Positions 51,605 to 60,714 are shown, numbered from the stretch's first letter. The stretch: DNA of 64,000 nt from Rummeliibacillus sp044763875 (GCF_044763875.1 NZ_JBIWGZ010000002.1:248001-312000), one strand, 5' to 3'. The notes: generated from the sequence alone by a model not told the origin. Numbers and translations are program-made.

Positions 51605-51879
51605 ATTGTTCACCTCTTTAAAATAGGGGCCCACAGAATGTGGGTCAAATAGTCGTTGCTCCTGCGATTACTCGTCGCAGAGAAAGATTGCTCCTGCGAT
51701 TACTCATCGCAGAGAAAGATTGTCGCAGGACGCGACGCTTTTAGCTATCATCATTAATCCGAGCCGTTCCGCTTTTATTCTATCCAGGTTCAACAGCTAG
51801 ACCATCGAGTCAATACCCTTTTAATTCGAAAGTCTTTGTGGTGATTTCCGGATCTGAACTAGCCGCTTCAGCTTATATA
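51605..51879 (-). repeat. Repeat-rich non-coding spacer between khpA and rimM
   Basis: These 275 bases hold no credible gene. Two tandem 32-bp copies (51656-51687 and 51688-51719, one base different) each contain the hairpin CTGCGA/TCGCAG. A third hairpin, GTCGC/GCGAC, follows at about 51722-51736. Nearer rimM, a GACCCACA/TGTGGGCC hairpin lies at about 51627-51645. The B. subtilis gene ylqD, which occupies this slot, is missing. The spacer is more GC-rich than its surroundings and looks like a dispersed element. No clear promoter for rimM is seen. Confidence 0.7.
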
Positions 51880-51911
51880 TATAAAAAAGGAAGGAACGTT
51901 TGCTCCTTCCT
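51880..51911 (-). terminator. Rho-independent terminator after khpA
   Basis: The stem GGAAGGA / TCCTTCC with an 8-base loop is followed by TTTTTT on the minus strand, 9 bases after the khpA stop. Confidence 0.85.
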
Positions 51912-51919
51912 AGTTTTAA

Positions 51920-52153
51920 CTAATCTAGAATATCGATATAAGTCTTTTTTTTGTGATGGCTGCCTGCTGCTGAATAAACAATTGTACGAATTGCTTTTGC
52001 AACACGTCCTTGCTTGCCAATGATCTTTCCGATATCACTAGGATGTACAGAAAGTTTATAAACAATACGATTGTCGTTTTCGTCAGTAATAATTTTTACT
52101 TCGTCGGGATAATCGACTAAAGGTTTTACGATCGTCTCAATCAGCTGCTGCAT
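51920..52153 (-). CDS. khpA: KH-domain RNA-binding protein KhpA (YlqC)
   Basis: KhpA is a small RNA-binding protein that acts with KhpB (Jag/EloR) in cell elongation and RNA control in other Firmicutes. The 77-residue protein is a single KH domain with the GxxG loop in IGKIIGKQGRVAKAIRTIV. It follows rpsP after 14 bases and ends the ylxM-ffh-rpsP-khpA unit. Confidence 0.96.
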   Translation of the reverse strand: MQQLIETIVKPLVDYPDEVKIITDENDNRIVYKLSVHPSDIGKIIGKQGRVAKAIRTIVYSAAGSHHKKKTYIDILD

Positions 52154-52167
52154 AAAGCCACCTCCGA

Positions 52168-52440
52168 TTACTTACCGATTTTAGAGTTATGGAATTTTTC
52201 CATGATTCCTTGTTCTGAGAACAAGTTACGTACTGTATCAGATGGTTTCGCACCATTTGCTAACCAAGCTAAAGCTTTAGCTTCGTCAATTTTAACTTCT
52301 TCTGGAGAAGTTAGTGGATTGAAAGTACCGATAGTTTCGATTGAGCGACCGTCACGTGGTGAACGTGAGTCTGCTACTACGATACGATAGAAAGGAGATT
52401 TTTTAGCTCCCATACGTTTTAAACGAATTTTTACTGCCAT
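52168..52440 (-). CDS. rpsP: 30S ribosomal protein S16
   Basis: S16 is an early-assembling 30S protein. The 90-residue protein has the family opening MAVKIRLKRMGAKKSPFYRI, then VADSRSPRDGRSIETIGTFNP. It has its own promoter in addition to read-through from ffh, and is followed by khpA as is usual. Confidence 0.98.
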   Translation of the reverse strand: MAVKIRLKRMGAKKSPFYRIVVADSRSPRDGRSIETIGTFNPLTSPEEVKIDEAKALAWLANGAKPSDTVRNLFSEQGIMEKFHNSKIGK

Positions 52441-52479
52441 TGTTTAATTGCACCTCCGAATAGTTTCACACAAGATAGT

Positions 52480-52508
52480 ATAATAGCAAGCTTTGGATTG
52501 TTTGTAAA
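52480..52508 (-). promoter_or_regulatory. Sigma-A-type promoter of rpsP-khpA
   Basis: TTTACA-N17-TATTAT lies about 40 bases before rpsP, between ffh and rpsP. Both hexamers match five of six consensus bases. Confidence 0.72.
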
Positions 52509-52547
52509 GTGTTTTTTCTTAACACACTATATTTTAGCGTATTTTTT

Positions 52548-53903
52548 TTATTTAAACAAGGAATCTAAGCCAGGAAGTTTCATTTTCTTTTTCCCTTTTT
52601 GCGCCATACCTGTCATTTGTTTCATCATTTTTTTCATATCTTCAAATTGTTTAATTAGACGGTTTACTTCTTGAACAGATGAACCGGACCCTTTTGCAAT
52701 GCGTTTTTTACGGCTTGCATTAATAATTTCAGGATTTGTTTTTTCAGCTGTAGTCATTGATAAAATAATGGCTTCTATATGGCCAATCTGTTTATCGTCG
52801 ATTTTTGCATTTTCTAACCCTTTAATTTTGTTTGCACCTGGTAACATTTTCAAGATTTCATCTAATGGTCCTAGTTTTTTCACTTGTCCCATTTGTTCAA
52901 GGAAATCATCTAATGTGAAGCTTTGCGTTTTGAATTTTTCTTCTAATTCTTTCGCTTTTTCTTCATCTACTGTTGCTTGTGCTTTTTCAATTAGCGACAT
53001 GACATCGCCCATGCCAAGAATTCGAGACGCCATACGTTCTGGATGGAATGGTTCAAGAGCATCCATTTTTTCACCCATACCAACAAATTTGATTGGTTTT
53101 TGGGTGACAGAACGAATAGATAATGCTGCTCCACCACGTGTATCACCATCAAGTTTTGTTAAAATTACACCTGTAATACCGACTGCTTCATCAAAGCTTT
53201 CAGCAACATTCACAGCATCTTGCCCTGTCATTGAATCGACAACTAGGAATACTTCGTCTGGTTCTTTTAATGCACGAATATCTTTTAACTCTTGCATTAA
53301 TTTCTCGTCAATATGTAGACGACCAGCAGTATCGATCAATACAACATCATGATGTTCTTCTTTTGCTTGTTCTAGAGCTTGCCGTACGATTTCAACTGGT
53401 GAAATATCTGTTCCTAATGAAAATACAGGTAATGATAATTGTTTACCAAGTGTTTGTAATTGTTGTACCGCTGCTGGACGATATACGTCGGCTGCTACTA
53501 GTAATGGCTTACGGTTATATTTCTTACGTAATACATTTGCTAGTTTACCTGTAGTTGTTGTTTTACCAGCACCTTGTAAACCGACCATCATAATAACAGT
53601 AGGTGGTTTTGTAGCAAATTTAATCAGACTTTGCTCTCCGCCCATTAGTTCTGTTAACTCGTCTTTTACTATTTTAATAACTTGTTGTCCAGGTGTTAAG
53701 CTTTTCATAACTTCCTGACCTACTGCACGTTCGCTAACTTTTTTTATAAAGCTTTTTACGACTTTCAAGTTAACATCAGCCTCGATTAAAGCAAATCGAA
53801 CTTCACGCATCATTTCTTTTACGTCTTGTTCGTTTACTTTCCCTTTGCCTTTAATCTTGTTAATCGTCCCTTGGAGTCGCTCCGCTAAACCTTCAAACGC
53901 CAT
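52548..53903 (-). CDS. ffh: Signal recognition particle protein Ffh
   Basis: Ffh binds 4.5S RNA and signal sequences and delivers nascent membrane proteins to FtsY. The 451-residue protein has the N domain, the G domain with P-loop GLQGAGKTTTTGKLA, DTAGR and TKLDGDTRGG, and the Met-rich M domain (about residues 300-451) with KRIAKGSGSSVQEVNRLIKQFEDM... and Met clusters MMKQM. It follows ylxM, its regulatory partner gene in many Firmicutes. Confidence 0.98.
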   Translation of the reverse strand: MAFEGLAERLQGTINKIKGKGKVNEQDVKEMMREVRFALIEADVNLKVVKSFIKKVSERAVGQEVMKSLTPGQQVIKIVKDELTELMGGEQSLIKFATKPPTVIMMVGLQGAGKTTTTGKLANVLRKKYNRKPLLVAADVYRPAAVQQLQTLGKQLSLPVFSLGTDISPVEIVRQALEQAKEEHHDVVLIDTAGRLHIDEKLMQELKDIRALKEPDEVFLVVDSMTGQDAVNVAESFDEAVGITGVILTKLDGDTRGGAALSIRSVTQKPIKFVGMGEKMDALEPFHPERMASRILGMGDVMSLIEKAQATVDEEKAKELEEKFKTQSFTLDDFLEQMGQVKKLGPLDEILKMLPGANKIKGLENAKIDDKQIGHIEAIILSMTTAEKTNPEIINASRKKRIAKGSGSSVQEVNRLIKQFEDMKKMMKQMTGMAQKGKKKMKLPGLDSLFK

Positions 53904-53915
53904 GCATGTCGCCTC

Positions 53916-54251
53916 CTAATCACATTGCTTTAACTGTTCAATAAGTGCCAACTGATCTGCTTTTTCTGATTGAACATCAGTTATACTTTCTGTAAGCTTT
54001 GCAAGTATTTGCTGTCTGTTTTGGAATTTTTCAAAAAGTTGAAGTTTTTCCTCGTATTCTTCAAGCATTGTTTCTGTTCTACGAATGTTGTCATAGACTG
54101 CCTGACGAGATACATCATAGGCCTCTGCAATCTCACCTAGTGAATGATCATCTAGGTAATAGAGTTGCATATAACTACGTTGTTTTTCTGTCAATAATGC
54201 TTGATAAAAGTCAAAGAGAAAGTTCATGCGTGTTGTTTTTTCAAGTAGCAT
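53916..54251 (-). CDS. ylxM: YlxM, helix-turn-helix protein associated with the SRP
   Basis: The 111-residue protein has a sigma-70 region 4-like helix-turn-helix: LTEKQRSYMQLYYLDDHSLGEIAEAYDVSRQAVYDNIRRTE. The opening LEKTTRMNFLFDFYQ is characteristic of YlxM/p13. YlxM-type proteins modulate SRP GTPase activity in some Gram-positives; it is not a confirmed transcription regulator. It starts the ylxM-ffh unit from a strong promoter. Confidence 0.95.
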   Translation of the reverse strand: MLLEKTTRMNFLFDFYQALLTEKQRSYMQLYYLDDHSLGEIAEAYDVSRQAVYDNIRRTETMLEEYEEKLQLFEKFQNRQQILAKLTESITDVQSEKADQLALIEQLKQCD

Positions 54252-54287
54252 ATCGAAACCTCTCCTCTTTTTTACATATTCTTCTGT

Positions 54288-54316
54288 ATCATAAAGATAA
54301 ATGCAATTTCTGTCAA
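54288..54316 (-). promoter_or_regulatory. Strong sigma-A promoter of ylxM-ffh
   Basis: TTGACA-N17-TATGAT: a perfect -35 and five of six in the -10. It lies 37 bases before the ylxM start. This is the best promoter match in the window. Confidence 0.85.
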
Positions 54317-54632
54317 GTAAAAATACTTGTCTATTTTATCAAGCGTTCTCTCTCAGATTCCTGGATCAGATTGCCATTACGACTGAGTTCACTCATCACA
54401 GAAAACATCTTCCACACGACATAGAAAACTTAGGAAAACTCCTTTCGACACGTTACAAATAAGACGCTATACTACTCTCCTTACACAAAGCACGTGAAAG
54501 CTTTGTGTAAGGTGAATGAGAGCTACCTGAGACTGAACTGTGTAAGACAACGTAGCTGGATCATGCTTTTTGTAGACTTAGCGTGATGGTACTTTCGATA
54601 AAATATCAACAGTCCCCTTAACAATAGCCCAA
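54317..54632. other. Non-coding gap between ftsY and ylxM with a strong hairpin
   Basis: No gene is convincing in this stretch. It holds a perfect 13-bp inverted repeat CCTTACACAAAGC / GCTTTGTGTAAGG (54479-54512, 8-base loop) without a T-run on either side. A short minus-strand frame at 54331-54396 would encode 21 residues (MSELSRNGNLIQESERERL...) with no good ribosome site. The DNA may be remnant or a structured RNA. Confidence 0.5.
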
Positions 54633-54667
54633 TAAAAAAGCGATTCGTAAAAATTCTACGAATCGCC
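54633..54667 (-). terminator. Rho-independent terminator after ftsY
   Basis: The 10-bp stem GCGATTCGTA / TACGAATCGC with a 7-base loop is followed by six T on the minus strand. It lies about 15 bases after the ftsY stop. Confidence 0.9.
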
Positions 54668-54681
54668 TTCTGCCTTTAATA

Positions 54682-55935
54682 TTAGTCTTTCGAATTGGCT
54701 AATTGCTCGTCTAATGCATCAGCAAATAAGCCATATACATAACGCTCTGAATCAAATGGTTGTAAATCATCCATTTGTTCCCCAAGACCAACGAATTTCA
54801 CTGGAATGTGCAATTTGTTACGAATAGCAAGCACAATACCACCTTTTGCAGTACCGTCTAATTTTGTCAAAACAATCCCTGTAACATTTGTCGCTTCTTT
54901 AAAGATTTGCGCTTGTTGTAGCGCATTTTGTCCTGTTGTTGCGTCAAGTGCTAGTAAAACTTCGTGTGGTGCCGACGGAATTTCCCGGGAAATGACACGA
55001 TGGATTTTTTCAAGCTCATTCATCAAATTGACTTTATTTTGTAAACGTCCGGCTGTATCACAGATTAAAATATCTGCGTTGCGGTTTTTAGCTGCACGAA
55101 TAGCGTCGTACATAACTGCCGCTGGATCTGATCCTTCTGATTGTTTAATAACTTCAACACCTACACGGTCTCCCCAAACTTGTAATTGATCGATCGCGCC
55201 AGCACGGAAAGTATCACCGGCTGCAAGTAAAACATTTTTACCTTGTTGTTTGAAACGATGTGCTAGTTTTCCTATCGTAGTTGTTTTACCTACACCATTT
55301 ACACCAACAAACAAAATAACAGTTAATTCGCCTTCTTGAATATTTATCTCCGTAATATCAGCTTCGCCTTGTTCGTAAATTTCTACTAGTTTTTCAGAAA
55401 TTAACGCTTGAATACCTTCTGTATCTTTAATATTTTTGCGTTGTACTTCAAAACGCAACTTTTCTGTTAGTTCCATAACCGTTTCGATACCAACGTCTGC
55501 TTGTAAAAGCAAATCTTCTAGCTCTTCAAAGAATTCTTCATCTACATGGCGATAACGAGCGACTAAATCATTCACTTTTGAAGTAAATGAATTGCGAGTT
55601 TTTGCTAAACCTGATTTGAATTTTTCTGTGATTGAAAATGCTGAGAAGCCACGTTTTGGCTTTTCCGCTTTTTCAGGCTCAACTTGTGCCTCTTCAACTT
55701 CTGGAAGTGTTTCCTCTATTTCTTCATGTTGATCTGGATGTATAGCCTCTGTAGTTGTTCCTAGTGGCGCTTCTTGTGAAGTTTCATGAACTACTTCTTC
55801 AGTAGGAGACTCTATAGTTGGCACTTCAACTTCTATTTCTTCTAGACCTTCTTTTTGTTCCTCTACCTTTTCAACTTCTTCTTCTGGCTTGGGACCACCC
55901 ATTAACTTTTCTTTCATACGCTTTAAAAAGCTCAT
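54682..55935 (-). CDS. ftsY: Signal recognition particle receptor FtsY
   Basis: FtsY docks SRP-ribosome complexes at the membrane. The 417-residue protein has a long acidic A domain (about residues 15-90, mostly Glu with Pro/Thr), then the N domain and G domain with P-loop GVNGVGKTTTIGKLA, DTAGR and TKLDGTAKGG. The acid-rich domain is longer than in B. subtilis FtsY (329 residues), a common variation. It is 19 bases after smc and ends at a terminator. Confidence 0.97.
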   Translation of the reverse strand: MSFLKRMKEKLMGGPKPEEEVEKVEEQKEGLEEIEVEVPTIESPTEEVVHETSQEAPLGTTTEAIHPDQHEEIEETLPEVEEAQVEPEKAEKPKRGFSAFSITEKFKSGLAKTRNSFTSKVNDLVARYRHVDEEFFEELEDLLLQADVGIETVMELTEKLRFEVQRKNIKDTEGIQALISEKLVEIYEQGEADITEINIQEGELTVILFVGVNGVGKTTTIGKLAHRFKQQGKNVLLAAGDTFRAGAIDQLQVWGDRVGVEVIKQSEGSDPAAVMYDAIRAAKNRNADILICDTAGRLQNKVNLMNELEKIHRVISREIPSAPHEVLLALDATTGQNALQQAQIFKEATNVTGIVLTKLDGTAKGGIVLAIRNKLHIPVKFVGLGEQMDDLQPFDSERYVYGLFADALDEQLANSKD

Positions 55936-55954
55936 GTTATTTCGCTCCTCTGTC

Positions 55955-58900
55955 CTAGGATGGAACAGGTTCTTCCTGTTCTAATTTAACGGATACAAGT
56001 TTAGAGACACCTGATTCTTGCATAGTAATACCATATAAAACATCAGCGCCTTCCATCGTTCCTTTACGGTGAGTAATGACGATGAATTGTGTTTCTACAC
56101 TAAACTTTTTCAAATATTGACTATAACGAGCAACATTTGATTCGTCAAGAGCTGCTTCAACTTCGTCCAAAATACAGAATGGGACTGGGCGTGTTTTTAA
56201 TATCGCAAACAATAATGCAATAGCTGTTAATGCTCGTTCTCCACCTGACAATAGACTAAGTCGTTGAAGTTTTTTACCTGGAGGCTGTGCCACAATCTCA
56301 ATACCTGTTTCAAGTATATTATCTGGATCGAGCAATTCTAAATCTGCATGACCACCACCAAATAATTCTCTGAATACTTTTTGGAAGTGTTCACGAATCT
56401 CAAAGAATGTCTCGCTGAAACGATTAGTCATTTCTTCATCCATTTCACGAATAGCTTCATGTAATGTTTCTTGTGCCTCCATTAAATCACTACGTTGACT
56501 AGATAAGAATGTATGTCGTTCTGAAACAGTAGCATATTCTTCAATTGCGCTGACATTGACTGTTCCTAACTCAGCAATAGATTGTTTTAACAATTTAACT
56601 TTACGTCTTGCTGTATCCACATCCATATCAAGTGAGGGTTCAAGTAACGCTTCTTCGAATGAAAGTTCATAATCTTTTTCAAGTTGCTTTGCTAAATTTT
56701 CATGCTCTACATCAAGACGATTTAGTTTCACTTCATAATTACGCAATCCATCAAGGAGACCTTGATGTACACGCTGTAATTCTTTTAATTCTAGATCTGT
56801 TGAATCAACCTTTTGCTGAACATCAGTACGATGCCCTTTTGTTTGTTCAACAGTTTGAACAAGCTCATCTCTTCTAGTTTGTAACTCTAAAATTTTAGCA
56901 ACGATTTCTTCCTCAGTTGGTCCATTTAGATCGCCGCCATTCGTTAGCCATTCAATTTCTTTCGTAATGTTTGCAACATCTTCAATTGCTTGCTCAAGTT
57001 GAGAATTGGCATCTAATACAGCTAATCTAAGCTGAGAAACTTGTTCATTAAGAACTGCTAAATCAGAGCGTTTCAGAGCATACTGTTCTTGTAAAACATC
57101 ACGTTCAGATTCACTTTGTTGTTTTAAAACATTTAGCTCTTCAACTGTTTGATTAATCTTAGTTAACTCTTTTGCAAGTTCTTCCTTACGGCGATTGAAA
57201 TCTGCCAATTGAGCTTCTAAAGATGTTTTACGACCAGACGCATCTTGTTGTTCATCACTAAACATAGAGACACGTAATGATAAACGTTTTGTCGTTGCTT
57301 CTAACTCACGATGACGAGCACTTAACTCTACCTCTTCCGCACGGATTTCTTCACCTAGTACTCGCAATTGTTCAAGTAGTGCAGACTTTTCTGTAACTTG
57401 TTCTTTCCATTCAGCTACAACTTTTTCCGCTTTCTCAATAGAAGATTGCATTTCGGAAAGTTGTGCAGTTAAACCTTCAAGTTCTGCTTTACGGCTAAAT
57501 AATGATGCTTGCTGTTTTACAGAACCCCCTGTTAATGAACCGCCCGTATTTACTACATCACCATCTAAAGTAACGACACGATAACGATAGTTACAAGCTT
57601 TTGCGATTTGAGAAGCCCCTTGTAAATCTTTTGATACAAGTACATGCCCAAGCAAGTTTTCAGCGATTGTACGGAAAGCAGGATCAAATGTTGCTAGTTC
57701 ATCAGCTGTATTGATAAATGATGGGTGGTTTGCAACTGTTTGTAATACATTAGCAGGTATTTTACGAGATTTCATTACATTCTTCGGCAAAAATGTTGCT
57801 CTCCCTGCATGTTGTTGTTTCAACCATGCAATAGCCTTACGTGCATCAGCATCTGTTTCTGTGACAACATGTTGCATCGCAGCACCGAGAGCAGTTTCAA
57901 CAGCTCTTGCATACTCACCATCGACATGAATTAGTTCAGCCACTGCACCATGTATACCTTGTAATTGTTGGTTCTCACGTGCAACAAGGACAGCCTTAAC
58001 CCCTTGATAAAATCCTGAAAAATCAGCTTCAAGTTCAGCAAGTGTTTCCTGACGTGACTTCATCTGTTGTAAATGTTGGTAACCTTTGAATAGCATTGCT
58101 TGTTGATCATCATATTGCTTTCTAGCATGCTGTACATCTTGTTGGCACTTTTTATATTCTTCAAGTTTATGTGCAACTTGCTGTTCAACTTTTTTCAGTT
58201 TTTCAGCTACAAGTTGTTGTTCATGTTGTAATTCTTTCAGCTCTGTGATCATTTCAGTCGATTGACTTGAAATTTTCACTGAGTTTTCAGCCTGTTCAGC
58301 TAATTGCTTTGTTATATTTTTCACTTCATTTTTAACAGTTGCTTCTTCATTTAATCGGTCGATATAAGTATCTTTCCATTTATCGATTTCTGCTTCAATC
58401 TCAGAAGTTGAGCGATTTAAGTTATCTTCTAACTGTTTCACTGCTTTTTTCAAATTTTGTAGTTCATGCTGACGTTCTGATAATTGCGCTTCTTTATCTG
58501 TATTTATTTGCTGCCAGCTGTTGCGGGAAGTGATTGCTTTATCAAGTGATTGTTGAAGTTTCGTAAGTTGTGTTGTTGCATTCATGCGTTTTTCAGCCAT
58601 TAACACTTTGCGACCTTCAAAACGCTCAGCTTCTGCACTCACATCTACTAATTGATGCTGAGATTCATCTAGTAAAGTATCCAAATCACTTAATTGTTTT
58701 CGAAGCATTGTAATATTAGATTCTTTTTCAGCAATTTGAGTTGCGTGAACCTGTTCTTTTGAAAAAAGTTCTTGTTTCTCTTTTACAATTTGCTCCATTG
58801 AGCGATTTAGATTTTCTATATCCTGAACTAATACAGCAATATCAATGCCTTTTAATTCATTTGTCATTTTCAAGTAATCTTCAGCCGCAGATGCTTGAAT

Positions 58901-59518
58901 ATGTAATGGTTCGATACGTTTATCTAACTCATGTAAAATATCAAGCACACGATGCAAATTATCATCAGTTTCGAATAATTTATGCTCTGCTTTTTTACGG
59001 CGTTGTTTATATTTCAAAACGCCTGCAGCTTCTTCAAATATTGTACGTCGATCATCTGGACGGCTATTTAGTATTTCGTCAACTCGTCCTTGAGAAATAA
59101 TCGAGAAAGCTTCTTTTCCTAAACCTGAGTCTAAAAACAAATCTGTAATATCTTTCAACCGGCATTGCTGTTTATTGAGCAAATACTCGCTATCCCCAGA
59201 ACGATAGACACGACGAGTAACGCTTACCTCGTTATATGGAATCGGTAAGCGTTCGTCTTCATTGTCTAAAATTAACGATACTTCTGCAAAGTTAAGCGGT
59301 TTGCGCGAATCACTTCCGGCAAAAATGATATCTTCCATCTTTGCACCACGAAGGGACTTAGCGGATTGTTCTCCGAGTACCCATCGAATCGCATCTGTTA
59401 CGTTACTTTTGCCACTACCATTTGGGCCAACAACTGCTGTAACGCCTGGTACGAAGTCTATACCTATTCGATCGGCGAAAGATTTAAAACCAATCACTTC
59501 AAGCCGTTTAAGAAACAA
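55955..59518 (-). CDS. smc: Chromosome partition protein Smc
   Basis: Smc condenses and segregates chromosomes with ScpA and ScpB. The 1187-residue protein has an N-terminal ATPase lobe with Walker A GPNGSGKSNVTDAIRW, long coiled coils, a hinge domain (about residues 515-640) with GAVAELIHVDGEYARAVETALG, and a C-terminal lobe with signature LSGGERALTAIALLFAI and Walker B CILDEVEAALDE. The start is a TTG (59518) after GGAGGG. It lies just after rnc and before ftsY. Confidence 0.98.
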   Translation of the reverse strand: MFLKRLEVIGFKSFADRIGIDFVPGVTAVVGPNGSGKSNVTDAIRWVLGEQSAKSLRGAKMEDIIFAGSDSRKPLNFAEVSLILDNEDERLPIPYNEVSVTRRVYRSGDSEYLLNKQQCRLKDITDLFLDSGLGKEAFSIISQGRVDEILNSRPDDRRTIFEEAAGVLKYKQRRKKAEHKLFETDDNLHRVLDILHELDKRIEPLHIQASAAEDYLKMTNELKGIDIAVLVQDIENLNRSMEQIVKEKQELFSKEQVHATQIAEKESNITMLRKQLSDLDTLLDESQHQLVDVSAEAERFEGRKVLMAEKRMNATTQLTKLQQSLDKAITSRNSWQQINTDKEAQLSERQHELQNLKKAVKQLEDNLNRSTSEIEAEIDKWKDTYIDRLNEEATVKNEVKNITKQLAEQAENSVKISSQSTEMITELKELQHEQQLVAEKLKKVEQQVAHKLEEYKKCQQDVQHARKQYDDQQAMLFKGYQHLQQMKSRQETLAELEADFSGFYQGVKAVLVARENQQLQGIHGAVAELIHVDGEYARAVETALGAAMQHVVTETDADARKAIAWLKQQHAGRATFLPKNVMKSRKIPANVLQTVANHPSFINTADELATFDPAFRTIAENLLGHVLVSKDLQGASQIAKACNYRYRVVTLDGDVVNTGGSLTGGSVKQQASLFSRKAELEGLTAQLSEMQSSIEKAEKVVAEWKEQVTEKSALLEQLRVLGEEIRAEEVELSARHRELEATTKRLSLRVSMFSDEQQDASGRKTSLEAQLADFNRRKEELAKELTKINQTVEELNVLKQQSESERDVLQEQYALKRSDLAVLNEQVSQLRLAVLDANSQLEQAIEDVANITKEIEWLTNGGDLNGPTEEEIVAKILELQTRRDELVQTVEQTKGHRTDVQQKVDSTDLELKELQRVHQGLLDGLRNYEVKLNRLDVEHENLAKQLEKDYELSFEEALLEPSLDMDVDTARRKVKLLKQSIAELGTVNVSAIEEYATVSERHTFLSSQRSDLMEAQETLHEAIREMDEEMTNRFSETFFEIREHFQKVFRELFGGGHADLELLDPDNILETGIEIVAQPPGKKLQRLSLLSGGERALTAIALLFAILKTRPVPFCILDEVEAALDESNVARYSQYLKKFSVETQFIVITHRKGTMEGADVLYGITMQESGVSKLVSVKLEQEEPVPS

Positions 59519-59520
59519 AA

Positions 59521-60282
59521 TTAACCCTCCTGATCATTCGCTAATTGTGCTTTCAACGCACGCATAGCGCATTGTGCTGCTTTTTGTTCTGCTTCTTTTT
59601 TAGATTTACCGTTACCTACTCCAAGTTCCTTGTCATTTAACATTACTTGAGAGACAAATGTACGATTATGTGCTGGGCCATTTTCTTTAATGATTTCGTA
59701 TTGTAGTGTACCAGAATTATTTTGTTGTACTATTTCTTGTAATTGACTCTTGAAGTCCATAACATGTGAAAATGCACCGAGCTCAACTTTTGGGAATACA
59801 ACCTTTTCCAAAAAGCAAACAACTGTTTCTAAACCTTGGTCTAAATATAAAGCACCTATAAATGCTTCAAAACAATCCGCAAGTAATGCAGGACGTTCAC
59901 GACCGCCTGTAATTTCTTCCCCTTTGCCTAGCAACACGTATTCGCCAAAGTTTAACTCGTTGGCAAAAACCACTAGAGATGGCTCACAAACCATTGCTGC
60001 ACGCAATTTTGTAAGTTCACCTTCACTCATTTTAGGGAATTTTAGGAATAAAAATTTAGAAACAGTTAGCTCAAGTACAGCGTCTCCTAAAAACTCAAGA
60101 CGTTCATTATCTTCAAATAATTTACGACGATGCTCATTCACAAATGATGAATGTGTAAAAGCATTGTATAACAAATTTGCATTATCAAAATACAAACCTA
60201 GTCGATCCTGTAATTCAGCAAATTTAAGCCGTGCTTGCTCTGAAATTGCGCCATTTTTTTGTGAGAGTCCTTGTATTCTCAT
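59521..60282 (-). CDS. rnc: Ribonuclease III
   Basis: RNase III processes rRNA and double-stranded RNA. The protein has the catalytic signature ERLEFLGDAVLEL and further acidic residues in ADCFEAFIGALYLDQGLE, then a C-terminal double-stranded RNA-binding domain (about residues 175-250, with GNGKSKKEAEQKAAQ). The start is set at ATG 60282, nine bases after AAGG, giving 253 residues; a TTG at 60291 abuts the ribosome site. It opens the rnc-smc-ftsY unit. Confidence 0.96.
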   Translation of the reverse strand: MRIQGLSQKNGAISEQARLKFAELQDRLGLYFDNANLLYNAFTHSSFVNEHRRKLFEDNERLEFLGDAVLELTVSKFLFLKFPKMSEGELTKLRAAMVCEPSLVVFANELNFGEYVLLGKGEEITGGRERPALLADCFEAFIGALYLDQGLETVVCFLEKVVFPKVELGAFSHVMDFKSQLQEIVQQNNSGTLQYEIIKENGPAHNRTFVSQVMLNDKELGVGNGKSKKEAEQKAAQCAMRALKAQLANDQEG

Positions 60283-60321
60283 CTTTATCAACCTTCTTAT
60301 TTTCCATTTGGTACATCCTCT

Positions 60322-60350
60322 AGTTTACCTTTTTCTTTCACATTGTGCAA
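60322..60350 (-). promoter_or_regulatory. Promoter of rnc-smc-ftsY
   Basis: TTGCAC-N17-TAAACT lies 40 bases before rnc and just downstream of the acpP terminator. Each hexamer matches four of six, so strength is modest. Confidence 0.5.
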
Positions 60351-60392
60351 AAATAAAAAGATAACTTCCTCCGCAATCATTGCAGAGGAAGT
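60345..60392 (-). terminator. Rho-independent terminator after acpP
   Basis: An imperfect 13-bp stem (ACTTCCTCTGCAA / TTGCGGAGGAAGT on the minus strand) with a 3-base loop is followed by a T-rich run (TTATCTTTTTATTTTT). It ends the fatty acid operon. Confidence 0.8.
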
Positions 60393-60419
60393 CCTAAGTA
60401 TTGTATGTTATACGCTAAA

Positions 60420-60656
60420 TTAGTCGACTTTGCTTGAGATAAAGTTAACTGCATCACCTACAGTTGCAATTTTCTCTGCATCCTCGTCATCAATTTGCAT
60501 ATCAAATTCTTCTTCTAATTCCATTACTAATTCTACTACGTCTAATGAATCCGCACCTAGATCATCACGGAAAGAAGCTTCTAGTTTCACTTCGCTTTCG
60601 TCAACACCTAAACGGTCAACGACAACTTTAGTTACACGTTCGATTACTGTTGCCAA
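60420..60656 (-). CDS. acpP: Acyl carrier protein
   Basis: ACP carries growing acyl chains on a phosphopantetheine arm attached to Ser37 in GADSLDVVELVMELE. The protein is small and acidic and ends with the ATVGDAVNFI helix. From sequence fit to B. subtilis AcpA and ribosome site spacing I choose a TTG start at 60656 (GGGAGG plus 8 bases), giving 78 residues; the GTG at 60665 is part of the ribosome site. It follows fabG and ends at a terminator, as in other Firmicutes. Confidence 0.96.
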   Translation of the reverse strand: MATVIERVTKVVVDRLGVDESEVKLEASFRDDLGADSLDVVELVMELEEEFDMQIDDEDAEKIATVGDAVNFISSKVD

Positions 60657-60714
60657 ATTGTTCACCTCCCCTCAATGATTATACAAAAATAATGTTTGTA
60701 TTAATAGTAAAAAA

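Noticed and set aside
52699..53352. Plus-strand 217-codon open frame
   Set aside because: Antisense to ffh, created by codon bias; no ribosome site or family resemblance.
54331..54396. 21-codon minus-strand frame MSELSRNG... in the ftsY-ylxM gap
   Set aside because: Too short, no good ribosome site, lies upstream of the mapped-looking ylxM promoter; kept only as a note.
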